Assembly: GCA_021157555.1 (NCBI GenBank)
Contig: JAGGWL010000368.1
Span: 1-8,231, forward strand
Source: Deltaproteobacteria bacterium
GTDB lineage: Bacteria > Desulfobacterota > Desulfobacteria > Desulfobacterales > BuS5
Length of the DNA stretch: 8,231 nucleotides
Reading direction: 5' to 3'
This document shows, piece after piece, positions 1 to 7,091 of the stretch. A program made the translations under genes and the position numbers. Under the pieces are notes generated by a model. That model searched no databases and was not told the DNA's origin. It was given only the letters and a program-made list of their open reading frames with translations. How positions within the stretch are numbered: position 1 is the stretch's first letter; each line of letters starts with the position of its first letter.

Positions 1-2
1 CA

Positions 3-1194
3 TGCAGCATCAATATGCTGCTTTGCCTTTTTACGACCTGTGCAATGGCATGCTTTTTTTTCGCAGATCGCGCTTTATCAAAAAAAATCTTGTGGTATAG
101 CGGATTTATTATATCCCTCTCATGCGCCGTCATGACAAAGGGGCTGGTGGGCATCGCTATTCCTCTCTGTTCTCTTGCCGTTTGGCTTTGTCTGGAAAAA
201 AACTTTTCTTTCAAAGCATGGGGTCTTTTGTTTTTGGGCTCTGTTCTTTGCCTGATTCCGGCAGTCGTCTGGATTTGGTTTCTGCATCATAGGCTTGGAT
301 GGGATGCGGTTTATGAAGTCGTCTGGACCAATAACTTCGGCAGGTTTTCCGGCAGCCATCATTCTCATATAGAACCTTTTTTTTATTATCTTACCCGGTT
401 TCCACAAAAGTTGTTACCATGGATTCTTTTTTTGCCGTTTGCACTATTTTATCACTGGCGGGGAATACACAATCATGAGATGAAAAAAAAAAATTTTGTT
501 CATTTTAAGCTGGTTTATTATCCCTTACATTCTACTTTCAACATCAGCGGCCAAGAGAATTTGTTACCTACTTCCTCTATACCCGGCCGCAGCTCTTCTT
601 ATAGGCACGGCTGTCGGCAAGGCTCTGGAGAAAAACAATGAAACATTGACCAGGTGGTTCTATGTCCCTTCAGCAATCCTCTCAGGGAGCATCTGTCTCG
701 TATCAATCGGTTTTTTCGGAGCATACCTCTATCTTAAGCAGCCTCTCATAAATAGTTTCCTATTATCTTTTCCATGCCTTTGTTTATCTATTTGGGCCTG
801 CCATAAATTTGCAAAAAAAGATATGACCGCTTTTATTAAGATACTTGGGGCGGCCATGCTGATAATTTTTTCGGCCTTCAGTATTTGGGTCGAACCTCTG
901 TTGCAGCATGGGAATTCTTATGAAGATATTTTTAAATATGCTGAAAGACTCGAATCGCAAGGAATTCAAATCACCCTTTTTCAGCCTTCAGAGCGAATCA
1001 GGGGAGCGGCTGTTTTATATATGGGAAAGACTGTTCCTGTAATAAGAAAAATAGAAATGTTTAAAATTTTTTTGCAATCGGGGAAAAGGACTGTGGCGAT
1101 TTTAAGAAAAGGTGAAGTAAAAATTTTGGATTATGCTGATATTATAAAAGAGTTCAATATTAATGGTAAAACAATTATTTTTGTTGAAGGTTAA
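3..1194 (+). pseudogene. ArnT-like GT39-family membrane glycosyltransferase, 5'-partial and frameshifted
   Basis: This is the C-terminal two-thirds of an integral-membrane GT-C glycosyltransferase that would move a sugar from a polyprenyl-phosphate donor to an envelope acceptor. Coding is already open at base 3, so the true start and the first periplasmic loop with the catalytic acid lie left of the window. Visible family marks are a hydrophobic helix followed by MTKGLVGIAIP (bases ~132-164), then HIEPFFYYLTRFPQKLLPW (~364-420), and after the break SAAKRICYLLPLYPA, the usual 'KR-YYLLPLYP' motif. The frame changes at an 11-A tract (483-493): the first frame runs on to a stop at 639-641, while the rest of the family homology is in another frame up to 1194. 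With ten A's the protein reads through as MKKKILFILSWF, a natural helix start. The C-terminal soluble tail (~900-1194) is A+T-rich. It could be a true pseudogene, a phase-variable gene, a slippage-decoded gene or a sequencing error. Family assignment is secure; functionality is not. Confidence 0.85.
483..493 (+). repeat. 11-A homopolymer at the frameshift point
   Basis: There are eleven consecutive A's inside the glycosyltransferase gene. The protein family is recognisable in one frame before the tract and in a different frame after it, so the tract is the site of the frame change. Removing one A restores a continuous protein. Tracts this long are prone to polymerase slippage, both in replication and in transcription, and are also a common place for assembly errors. 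Confidence 0.85.
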
Positions 1195-1217
1195 ACCAAA
1201 AACTCAATCGCTCCATC

Positions 1218-1224
1218 AGAGGGA
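1218..1224 (+). promoter_or_regulatory. Ribosome binding site of the LtaS-like gene
   Basis: AGAGGGA lies seven bases before the ATG at 1231. It favours that ATG over the further in-frame ATGs at 1240 and 1243. The 36-base gap after the preceding gene holds no convincing promoter, so expression is probably from the upstream transcript. Confidence 0.6.
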
Positions 1225-1230
1225 ATACAT

Positions 1231-3165
1231 ATGATACAGATGATGCTTCATGGACGTTTCCGGCCGTTGGTAACTACTGCCGGCGTCTACCTCTTTATTG
1301 TTTCTATCCTGCGCCTTGTTCTTTGGGGTGCCTTTGGTCATCATTTTGGTGTCTCATTTTTACAATTGCCGGTCGTACTTGTTATAGGCCTGCTTAACGA
1401 CCTGGTGGTTCTGCCGCCACTCCTTCTGCCGCTTTCATTCTTGCTGATGGTCGTGCCATCATGGCCTAAGGAATCGTATTGGCGGCGTTTGTCGGCCCAT
1501 ATAATAAGTACGGCGGTTATTTTTGGTTTTGTTTATCTGGCTATAGCCCAGTATTTCTTTTTTGATGAATTTAACGGCCGTTTTAATCTGGTGTCGGTTG
1601 ATTATCTCATCTATCCAAACGAAGTCTTTGTTAATATCTGGGAGACCTACCATGTTATCTGGCTCCTGCTGGCTACGGCCGTGATTTCCATTGTCACGCA
1701 AATAATTTTTGCCTCCCGGCTGGTACGTTCCGGGATGCCGGTCTGCCGTTTTGGCGGCCGCTTAAAATTTGTGGGTCTGCATCTGTTATTGACCGTCCTG
1801 GTGCTTCTGGTTTTCTCCACAGACAGCCTGTCGGTATTTACCAATCATGTGGCCAATGAAATAACGGACAACGGTATCAGCAGCTTTTTCCGTGCCTTGC
1901 ATACTAACGAATTGGATTTTAAGCGTTATTACCGAACGATTCCCAGTAAAACGGCCTTTACTGTCATGCAAAAGGAGCTACGACTTGCCGGGCAGCAACG
2001 GGATAATGGTTCCCCACTTACCGACCTTAACCGAAGCTTTCCCGGCCGGCCTGATGGCCTGGGAAAGCTAAATATTGTGGCCATTGTCGAGGAATCATTT
2101 GGGGCGCAGTTTGTCGGAGCCTATGGTGACAAACGTGGTCTGACCCCCAATTTTGACCGTCTGTCACGTCAGGGCCTTTTATTTACTAATGCCTATGCCA
2201 GCGGTACCAGAACGGTGCGGGGCCTGGGCGCCATCGTTACCTCCATGCCGCCTATCCCCAGCGAGGGGATCATGAAAAGGCCCGGTTGTGAAAATATTGC
2301 CAATTGGGGTGAGGTATTGAAAGAAAATGGGTACCAAACCAGTTTTCTATACGGCGGGCATGGCGTATTCGACAATATGAACTATTTTTTTTCCAACAAC
2401 GGTTTCGCCATTAGTGATCTTGGCGATATTAAGCAGATCACCCATCGTACAATTTGGGGGGTATGTGATGAGGATATCTTTCGGCATGCCATTAAATATT
2501 ATGATAAGGCCGCGGTGGGGGGCTCGCCGTTTTTTTCCGTTATTATGACCACCTCCAATCATAAGCCTTACACATTTCCGGCGGGTATTCCCGGTGTCCC
2601 GCAAAAGGGCGGCGGCAAAAAAGCCGGGGTACGCTATGCCGATTACGCTATCGGCAAGTTTATAGAACAAGCACGGGGGACGTCCTGGGGTAAGAGTACC
2701 CTGTTTATTATTGTGGCTGATCACGACGCCAGGGTCTATGGCAGGCAACAGATACCTATGCGTCATTACCGGATACCGCTTCTCTTCCTGGCGCCGGGTC
2801 ATCTGCGCCCAGGAGTAGTATCGGTTGCCACAGGCCAGATTGACATCGCGCCAACGGTTATGGGAATTCTGGGTCTGCCTTTTACCGCTCCCTTTTATGG
2901 TCAGAATGTTTTACATTGGCCGGCCGATAAGCTACGGCCAATTCTGGTTAATCACGATCATGATGTCGGACTTCTTTTAGGCTCAAAACTTGTCGTGCTG
3001 GGGCTTCATAAGAGGGTTACGGTCTATGATTATGATTCTGCCGGTTATGATATACATAAGGCCGCCAATGATCCGCAATTGGTTGACTTGGCAACGGCCT
3101 ATTTTCAGACTGCTTTTGAGCTTTTTAAGTCTCATAAATATCAATTGCCGCCGCAACAATTTTAA
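1231..3165 (+). CDS. LtaS-like membrane sulfatase-fold phosphoglycerol/phosphoethanolamine transferase
   Basis: A 644-residue protein of the alkaline phosphatase/sulfatase superfamily with the LtaS layout: about five N-terminal membrane segments (roughly residues 13-35, 45-75, 85-110, 140-162 and 176-198), then an extracytoplasmic catalytic domain from about residue 278. Active-site marks in order are NIVAIVEESFG (E288 as likely metal ligand), GLTPNFDRLSRQG, SGTRTVRG (T328 the likely nucleophile, by analogy with the catalytic Thr of LtaS), SNHKPY (H444), ADHD (D497 and H498, metal ligands) and RHYRIPLLFLAPG (H512), followed by the closing DIAPTVMGILGLP. Enzymes of this type move a phosphoglycerol or phosphoethanolamine head group from a phospholipid to a glycan or lipid on the outer face of the membrane and release diacylglycerol. 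The acceptor cannot be read from sequence; in a Gram-negative cell a periplasmic glucan, LPS or O-chain is more likely than lipoteichoic acid. It sits between two ArnT-like genes in the same direction. Its DNA is richer in G+C (32 of 60 at 2041-2100) than the 3' ends of the glycosyltransferase genes. Confidence 0.9.
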   Translation: MIQMMLHGRFRPLVTTAGVYLFIVSILRLVLWGAFGHHFGVSFLQLPVVLVIGLLNDLVVLPPLLLPLSFLLMVVPSWPKESYWRRLSAHIISTAVIFGFVYLAIAQYFFFDEFNGRFNLVSVDYLIYPNEVFVNIWETYHVIWLLLATAVISIVTQIIFASRLVRSGMPVCRFGGRLKFVGLHLLLTVLVLLVFSTDSLSVFTNHVANEITDNGISSFFRALHTNELDFKRYYRTIPSKTAFTVMQKELRLAGQQRDNGSPLTDLNRSFPGRPDGLGKLNIVAIVEESFGAQFVGAYGDKRGLTPNFDRLSRQGLLFTNAYASGTRTVRGLGAIVTSMPPIPSEGIMKRPGCENIANWGEVLKENGYQTSFLYGGHGVFDNMNYFFSNNGFAISDLGDIKQITHRTIWGVCDEDIFRHAIKYYDKAAVGGSPFFSVIMTTSNHKPYTFPAGIPGVPQKGGGKKAGVRYADYAIGKFIEQARGTSWGKSTLFIIVADHDARVYGRQQIPMRHYRIPLLFLAPGHLRPGVVSVATGQIDIAPTVMGILGLPFTAPFYGQNVLHWPADKLRPILVNHDHDVGLLLGSKLVVLGLHKRVTVYDYDSAGYDIHKAANDPQLVDLATAYFQTAFELFKSHKYQLPPQQF

Positions 3166-3240
3166 CCGCCGACAGCTCATTTTGGGCAAGGCCCTGCGCA
3201 AAAAATTATTTGAAATAATGAACAGGTTATAAATACGGAT

Positions 3241-4974
3241 ATGACTGAAAAATCAAAGCACCTGCCGCATACGGAATTTTATTCAACCCGGTCTGAAGCT
3301 GATGACAGCTTTTATAGTGTTATTTTCTGGACCTCCGCTTTGATTTTATTCTTTTGGTCACTAGGTTACAGAGGGCTTTGGACAGCCGAAGGGCGCTGGG
3401 CGGAAATTGTTAGAGAGATGCTGCTTACTGGTGATTTCTTCCATCCCCGTATTAATGGTGTGCCATATTTCGACAAACCTTTATTGAGTTACTGGTTTAT
3501 TGCCCTGATAGTAAAAGTAACCGGAAGATTTGATGAATGGGCCGTAAGGCTGCCGAGCGCTGTTTCAGGTCTTTTGGTTCTGTGGGCAACGGTCAGCCTT
3601 GGCAGGCAGCTTTGGTCTGCCAGGGTTGGAAGGACCGCTGGCTGGATTTTGATGACCACCTATGGCGTTTTGTTCTGGGCCAGAACCGGAGAAGCGGATA
3701 TGGAGCACCTTGCAGCAATTTCTATTGCTGTGGCCTGGTACTGGATACGCCGGAAAAAATTTAATTTTATTACCTGGCTTGTTTTTTATCTTGTCTGTTT
3801 TTCTGGAGCCCAGACCAAGGGCCTTGCGGCAATTGCCGTGCCTGTTCTTGCAATTCTACCGGATATTATTGAAAAAAAACGCTGGAGAATTCTTTTAACT
3901 CCTTCTCATTATCTGGCATTGATGATCGGCATTATTTTTTATCTTTTCCCCTTTCTTTGTGCAGATTTAACTAATAAAAGTTATCAAAGCAGCGGTCTTT
4001 ACATGATGTTTAAAGAAAATATCATCCGTTATTTTCAACCATTTGATCACAAGGAACCTTTTTATGTCTATTTTTATTATCTTCCGGTTTTGTTTATGCC
4101 ATGGACTCCGTTATTGATATCGATCATTCCCGGCGCAGCCGGAACTCTTAAAAGTTCGGATGAAAAAACAAAATGGCTTATAAAAGCCGTTGCTCTTATA
4201 TTTCTCTTTTTTACGTTTTCAGGTTCAAGAAGAAGCTACTACATTCTTCCTGTTTTACCATTTTGCGCTCTTTTGGTTTCGGTTTATATGTTTAAGCAAG
4301 ATCACTTATCCTGGAAACGAGCTGTCTTTTCTTTTCAAAAAGGACTGCTCCTGACAGCCGCAATTATTGAGCTGCTAAGCCCGCTTATATGGCGCTTTCT
4401 CGAAAACAATTTTGGTTTTGCGGCTCCGATGAATTTAAAATTGATTACACCTGTAATAGGATTTTTAGCAATCATTCCATTTGTTTTGGAGTATATAAGC
4501 CTGGATTGTTTCAAAGGTTTTACTAAAAACGATTTAAAAGCAGGTTCCATGATCGTTTCAGCCGTTATCCTTATGGGAGGCTATTTTTGTTGTCAGCAAA
4601 AAAATCTTGAAATTTATCGGACTGAAAAAACTTTTGCCGAAAATTTAAAAGAAAATATAGCAAAAATTCCTGTCAAAAAGATTGCTTTCTACAAAAAAGC
4701 ATCGCCCAATGTTTTATTTTATCTTGATCTTCCGGAATATGCAGGAATCCTTAAAACTCCGAATTCCGTAAGCAATTTTTTAAAAAAGAATAAAGGAATC
4801 AAAATTTTGATTTCCAGATGCAAGTATATCCCTGAATTTCTTCCTGTTTTTCCTTTAGGCCATCAGAAACTGCCTGTTTTAAGCGAAAAAACCTATCCAT
4901 GGCAAAAATTGGTTTCCAGGAAACTTGCTGCCTGGAAATTTGGAATAAATAAAAAGCAGCCCGAGGACTTGTAA
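3241..4974 (+). CDS. ArnT-like GT39-family membrane glycosyltransferase, intact
   Basis: A 577-residue GT-C glycosyltransferase related to ArnT (4-amino-4-deoxy-arabinose transferase) and to the protein mannosyltransferase family. After one N-terminal membrane helix (about residues 25-43) comes the first periplasmic loop with GLWTAEGRWAEIVREM (residues 45-60) and NGVPYFDKPLLSYW (72-85), the family signature. Further marks are AVRLPSA (101-107), ARTGEADMEHL (147-157, D153 a candidate second acidic residue), QTKGLAAIAVP (191-201), HKEPFYVYFYYLPVLFMPW (270-288) and SGSRRSYYILPVLPF (327-341). A smaller soluble C-terminal domain follows the last helices (about residues 455-577). The likely donor is an undecaprenyl-phosphate sugar; acceptor and sugar are unknown. 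The usual Asp-Glu pair of ArnT appears as Ala-Glu here (E50 kept). The ribosome site is weak, with only AGG at 3224-3226, 14 bases from the ATG; an in-frame stop at 3211-3213 and the absence of any other start codon leave this ATG as the only choice upstream of the first helix. Base composition falls sharply inside the gene, from 35 G+C of 60 at 3541-3600 to 15 of 60 at 4621-4680. Confidence 0.9.
   Translation: MTEKSKHLPHTEFYSTRSEADDSFYSVIFWTSALILFFWSLGYRGLWTAEGRWAEIVREMLLTGDFFHPRINGVPYFDKPLLSYWFIALIVKVTGRFDEWAVRLPSAVSGLLVLWATVSLGRQLWSARVGRTAGWILMTTYGVLFWARTGEADMEHLAAISIAVAWYWIRRKKFNFITWLVFYLVCFSGAQTKGLAAIAVPVLAILPDIIEKKRWRILLTPSHYLALMIGIIFYLFPFLCADLTNKSYQSSGLYMMFKENIIRYFQPFDHKEPFYVYFYYLPVLFMPWTPLLISIIPGAAGTLKSSDEKTKWLIKAVALIFLFFTFSGSRRSYYILPVLPFCALLVSVYMFKQDHLSWKRAVFSFQKGLLLTAAIIELLSPLIWRFLENNFGFAAPMNLKLITPVIGFLAIIPFVLEYISLDCFKGFTKNDLKAGSMIVSAVILMGGYFCCQQKNLEIYRTEKTFAENLKENIAKIPVKKIAFYKKASPNVLFYLDLPEYAGILKTPNSVSNFLKKNKGIKILISRCKYIPEFLPVFPLGHQKLPVLSEKTYPWQKLVSRKLAAWKFGINKKQPEDL
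4963..4967 (+). promoter_or_regulatory. Ribosome binding site of the YejM-like gene, inside the upstream gene
   Basis: GAGGA lies six bases before the ATG at 4974, within the last codons of the glycosyltransferase gene. The stop and start share one base (TAATG), an arrangement typical of translational coupling. The two proteins are therefore probably made together. Confidence 0.65.
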
Positions 4975-6866
4975 TGAACTTTTCTCAGCGTGGTCGTCTT
5001 CTTAATTACTATTTTTTACTTTCATATCTAATCATTCTGGGAATTTGTTCCGGTTACCTGAAAACTATTTCCCTGACCGGCACCAGAACGATAATATATG
5101 TCACGGCAGTATACCTTAGTTACAGCTTGATTTACCTGTTACCGGCTATCTTTCTCACCAGAATTATTCACTCAGTTCAGTATCGGTTGAAAAAAGATGA
5201 TTCCGGCCGGACATCATGGCTGGTATATGCTACGGCCATCTTTAGTGTCGGCATTACCGTGATGGTGCTGCTGGGAGACTACAATATATATAATATTTAC
5301 AATTTTCACTTTAATGGTTTCGTCTGGAATCTGATCACCGCTCCCGGCGGTATTGAATCAATGGGAGGCAGCACGTCTACCTACATGGTCATTATTGCCA
5401 TTATTTGCGGGATATTCTCCATATTGGGAGTTTCACTCTGGACTATCGGCATTCTGTGCCGCCGTCGGCCTGTGAATCACAAAACCAAATCACTCAGGCT
5501 GTTTCTTTGCCTGCTTATTTTATTCATCACCCTTGGTTTCGATGAGCGAATCACATATGGAATTAGTCAGATGCAGGCATATACTCCCGTACTGACCGCC
5601 AGCAGTGCATTTCCTTTTTATATGCCTATGACCTTTTCTCACCTGGCAAAAAAACTGGGATATAAAGTTCACCGTGAGAAGAATCTCAGGTTAAGTGAAA
5701 ACAGCAAACTGCTCTACCCACTTAAACCGCTGATCCTTAAAAAACAAAAAAAACTGCCTAACATTGTCATGCTGGTTTCAGAATCATGGCGCTGGGATAT
5801 GCTTAATCCGGAAATCTCTCCTGCGACTTGGGCATTTGCCCAAAAAGCTCATCAGTTCCGGCATAATTACAGTTCCGGCAATGGCACCCGAATGGGTATT
5901 TTCGGCCTTTTCTATGGCCTTTATGGCCCCTACTGGTTTCCGTTTTTAAACGCCAGGCAGAGCCCGGTATTGATGGATACGGTGCAGAAGCTCGGCTATC
6001 AGATCAGCATGTATACCAGCGCTTCATTTTCCTATCCGGAATTTGGCCAAACGGTTTTGGCCAAAGTGCCCGATAAATCTATCCATGCATATGGTACTAT
6101 AGGCGCCGGTTGGGAACGGGATCGAAAAAATGTCGGTGATTTACTGACATTTATTAAAACCCGCAATAAAAAACAGCCATTTTTTACTTTTATGTTTTTT
6201 GAATCTCCTCACGCACGCTATTATTTTCCACCGGAAAGCATAATTCGGAAAAATTATCTTAAAGATTTCAACTATGCCACCGCATCGCTGGACAAAGATA
6301 TTGGTTTGATTAAAAACCGCTATATCAACTCATGCCACTATCTTGACAGCCAATTCAAACGGATATTTGACTTTTTGAGCCGGGAAAAATTGCTTGACAA
6401 TACCATTGTTATCCTTACTGGTGACCATGGAGAAGAATTTATGGAAAAAGGGCGCTGGGGGCATAATTCAGAGTTTCATGAAGAACAAACCAGGACTCCT
6501 ATGGTAGTATGGGCGCCGGGAACAGGCAGCAGTATCAGTGACCGGATAACCAGTCATCTTGATGTCGCTCCAACCCTGCTCTCCCTTTTGGGAGTTACCA
6601 ATCCAGCTTCAGATTATTCGCTTGGCCACAATTTATTAAGTAATTATCAGCGTCAATTTACCATCATTGGAGACTGGTCGCGAGTGGCTTATGTGGGGCA
6701 GGATTATAAACTTGTTATTCCTTTTAAAAGGGCGGGGTTTATTCAACCCGAAATAACAACAAGGGATGATGTTGAGAAAAAGGATTTTCGCAGGTTTTTA
6801 GGCACTCATAAAGAGATAATACCGACATTGATGGCTAATTTAAGCCTTTTCCAGCAGCATAAATAA
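4974..6866 (+). CDS. YejM/PbgA-like or LtaS-like inner-membrane sulfatase-fold protein
   Basis: A 630-residue protein with about five N-terminal membrane helices (roughly residues 10-28, 37-62, 82-102, 137-162 and 172-191) and a periplasmic sulfatase-fold domain from about residue 260. The segment DYNIYNIYNFHFNGFVWN and the following TAPGGIESMG (about residues 102-130) resemble the conserved membrane/linker motif of YejM/PbgA-type proteins. Sulfatase marks are NIVMLVSESWRWDML (residues 263-277; E270 likely metal ligand), SSGNGTRMGIFGLFYG (300-315; T305 likely nucleophile), FFESPHARYYFP, TGDHGEEF (D484, H485) and GRWGHNSEFHEEQTRTP (H497), ending with HLDVAPTLLSLLGV. YejM in enterobacteria controls LpxC turnover and cardiolipin/LPS balance; other members of the superfamily transfer lipid head groups. 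All expected metal-site residues are present, so an enzymatic role is plausible. The start overlaps the glycosyltransferase stop by one base and has a good ribosome site. The fold is certain; the choice between regulator and transferase is open. Confidence 0.88.
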   Translation: MNFSQRGRLLNYYFLLSYLIILGICSGYLKTISLTGTRTIIYVTAVYLSYSLIYLLPAIFLTRIIHSVQYRLKKDDSGRTSWLVYATAIFSVGITVMVLLGDYNIYNIYNFHFNGFVWNLITAPGGIESMGGSTSTYMVIIAIICGIFSILGVSLWTIGILCRRRPVNHKTKSLRLFLCLLILFITLGFDERITYGISQMQAYTPVLTASSAFPFYMPMTFSHLAKKLGYKVHREKNLRLSENSKLLYPLKPLILKKQKKLPNIVMLVSESWRWDMLNPEISPATWAFAQKAHQFRHNYSSGNGTRMGIFGLFYGLYGPYWFPFLNARQSPVLMDTVQKLGYQISMYTSASFSYPEFGQTVLAKVPDKSIHAYGTIGAGWERDRKNVGDLLTFIKTRNKKQPFFTFMFFESPHARYYFPPESIIRKNYLKDFNYATASLDKDIGLIKNRYINSCHYLDSQFKRIFDFLSREKLLDNTIVILTGDHGEEFMEKGRWGHNSEFHEEQTRTPMVVWAPGTGSSISDRITSHLDVAPTLLSLLGVTNPASDYSLGHNLLSNYQRQFTIIGDWSRVAYVGQDYKLVIPFKRAGFIQPEITTRDDVEKKDFRRFLGTHKEIIPTLMANLSLFQQHK

Positions 6867-6882
6867 GAAATACAAGTTTTGG

Positions 6883-6922
6883 GTTTTAAGTTTTAAGTGG
6901 TGTATTTCTTAAAACTTAAAAC
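6883..6922. terminator. AT-rich 15-bp hairpin between convergent genes, possible bidirectional terminator
   Basis: GTTTTAAGTTTTAAG at 6883-6897 is perfectly inverted at 6908-6922 around a 10-base loop. Each arm is a tandem TTTTAAG heptamer, and a related AAGTTTT lies just upstream at 6874-6880. The stem starts 16 bases after the stop of the YejM-like gene. It has only three G:C pairs and no clean T-run after it in either direction, so it is not a textbook rho-independent terminator. It may be a terminator, an mRNA-stabilising hairpin or a copy of a simple intergenic repeat. Before the neighbouring element inserted, it would also have lain directly behind the lipid kinase stop. Confidence 0.5.
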
Positions 6923-6934
6923 TTTAATAGCTCA

Positions 6935-7089
6935 GAGCCAGTTTCAAAATGTTCAATTTTGTTCGAGGTCAAGAAAGACAAAAATTTTAACCACAGGAAT
7001 ACATTAAGTATTTCGAGGATTAAACCCTTTTTAAGATCAGGTTGTTTGACGTAGAGATCGGGCAAAAGGGGACGTTTTGAAATTGGCTC
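6935..7089. mobile_element. MITE-like 155-bp element with 36-bp imperfect terminal inverted repeats
   Basis: The left end 6935-6970 (beginning GAGCCAGTTTCAAAATG) and the reverse complement of the right end 7054-7089 (beginning GAGCCAATTTCAAAACG) match at 27 of 36 positions without gaps. The element is flanked on both sides by the same five bases, GCTCA, at 6930-6934 and 7090-7094, which is what a transposase that makes a 5-bp target duplication leaves behind. The 83-base interior has no coding potential; it contains a small inverted repeat AATAC/GTATT (6998-7002, 7008-7012), and TTCGAGG occurs at 6962-6968 and again at 7012-7018. An internal CAAAAT/ATTTTG pair (6945-6950, 6956-6961) lies in the left end. 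Size, lack of a gene, inverted ends and target duplication fit a non-autonomous miniature transposable element. The parent transposase family cannot be named from this window. Inversion and duplication are seen directly; mobility is inferred. Confidence 0.7.
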
Positions 7090-7091
7090 GC

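Noticed and set aside
2347..2802. 151-codon minus-strand open frame inside the LtaS-like gene
   Set aside because: It lies opposite the conserved sulfatase-fold motifs, has no family resemblance or ribosome site, and is explained as a shadow of the true gene.
1231..3165. Lipoteichoic acid synthase in the strict sense, implying a Gram-positive host
   Set aside because: The neighbours (ArnT-like glycosyltransferases, YejM-like protein) are Gram-negative envelope genes, and the LtaS fold is shared by several head-group transferases.
2990..3232. 80-codon + strand open frame overlapping the end of the LtaS-like gene
   Set aside because: Most of it is the same DNA read in another frame; the sequence is not protein-like and has no ribosome site.
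6867..7091. CRISPR array or tRNA in the main intergenic region
   Set aside because: There are no regularly spaced direct repeats and no cloverleaf pattern; the repeats present are terminal inverted repeats and a hairpin.
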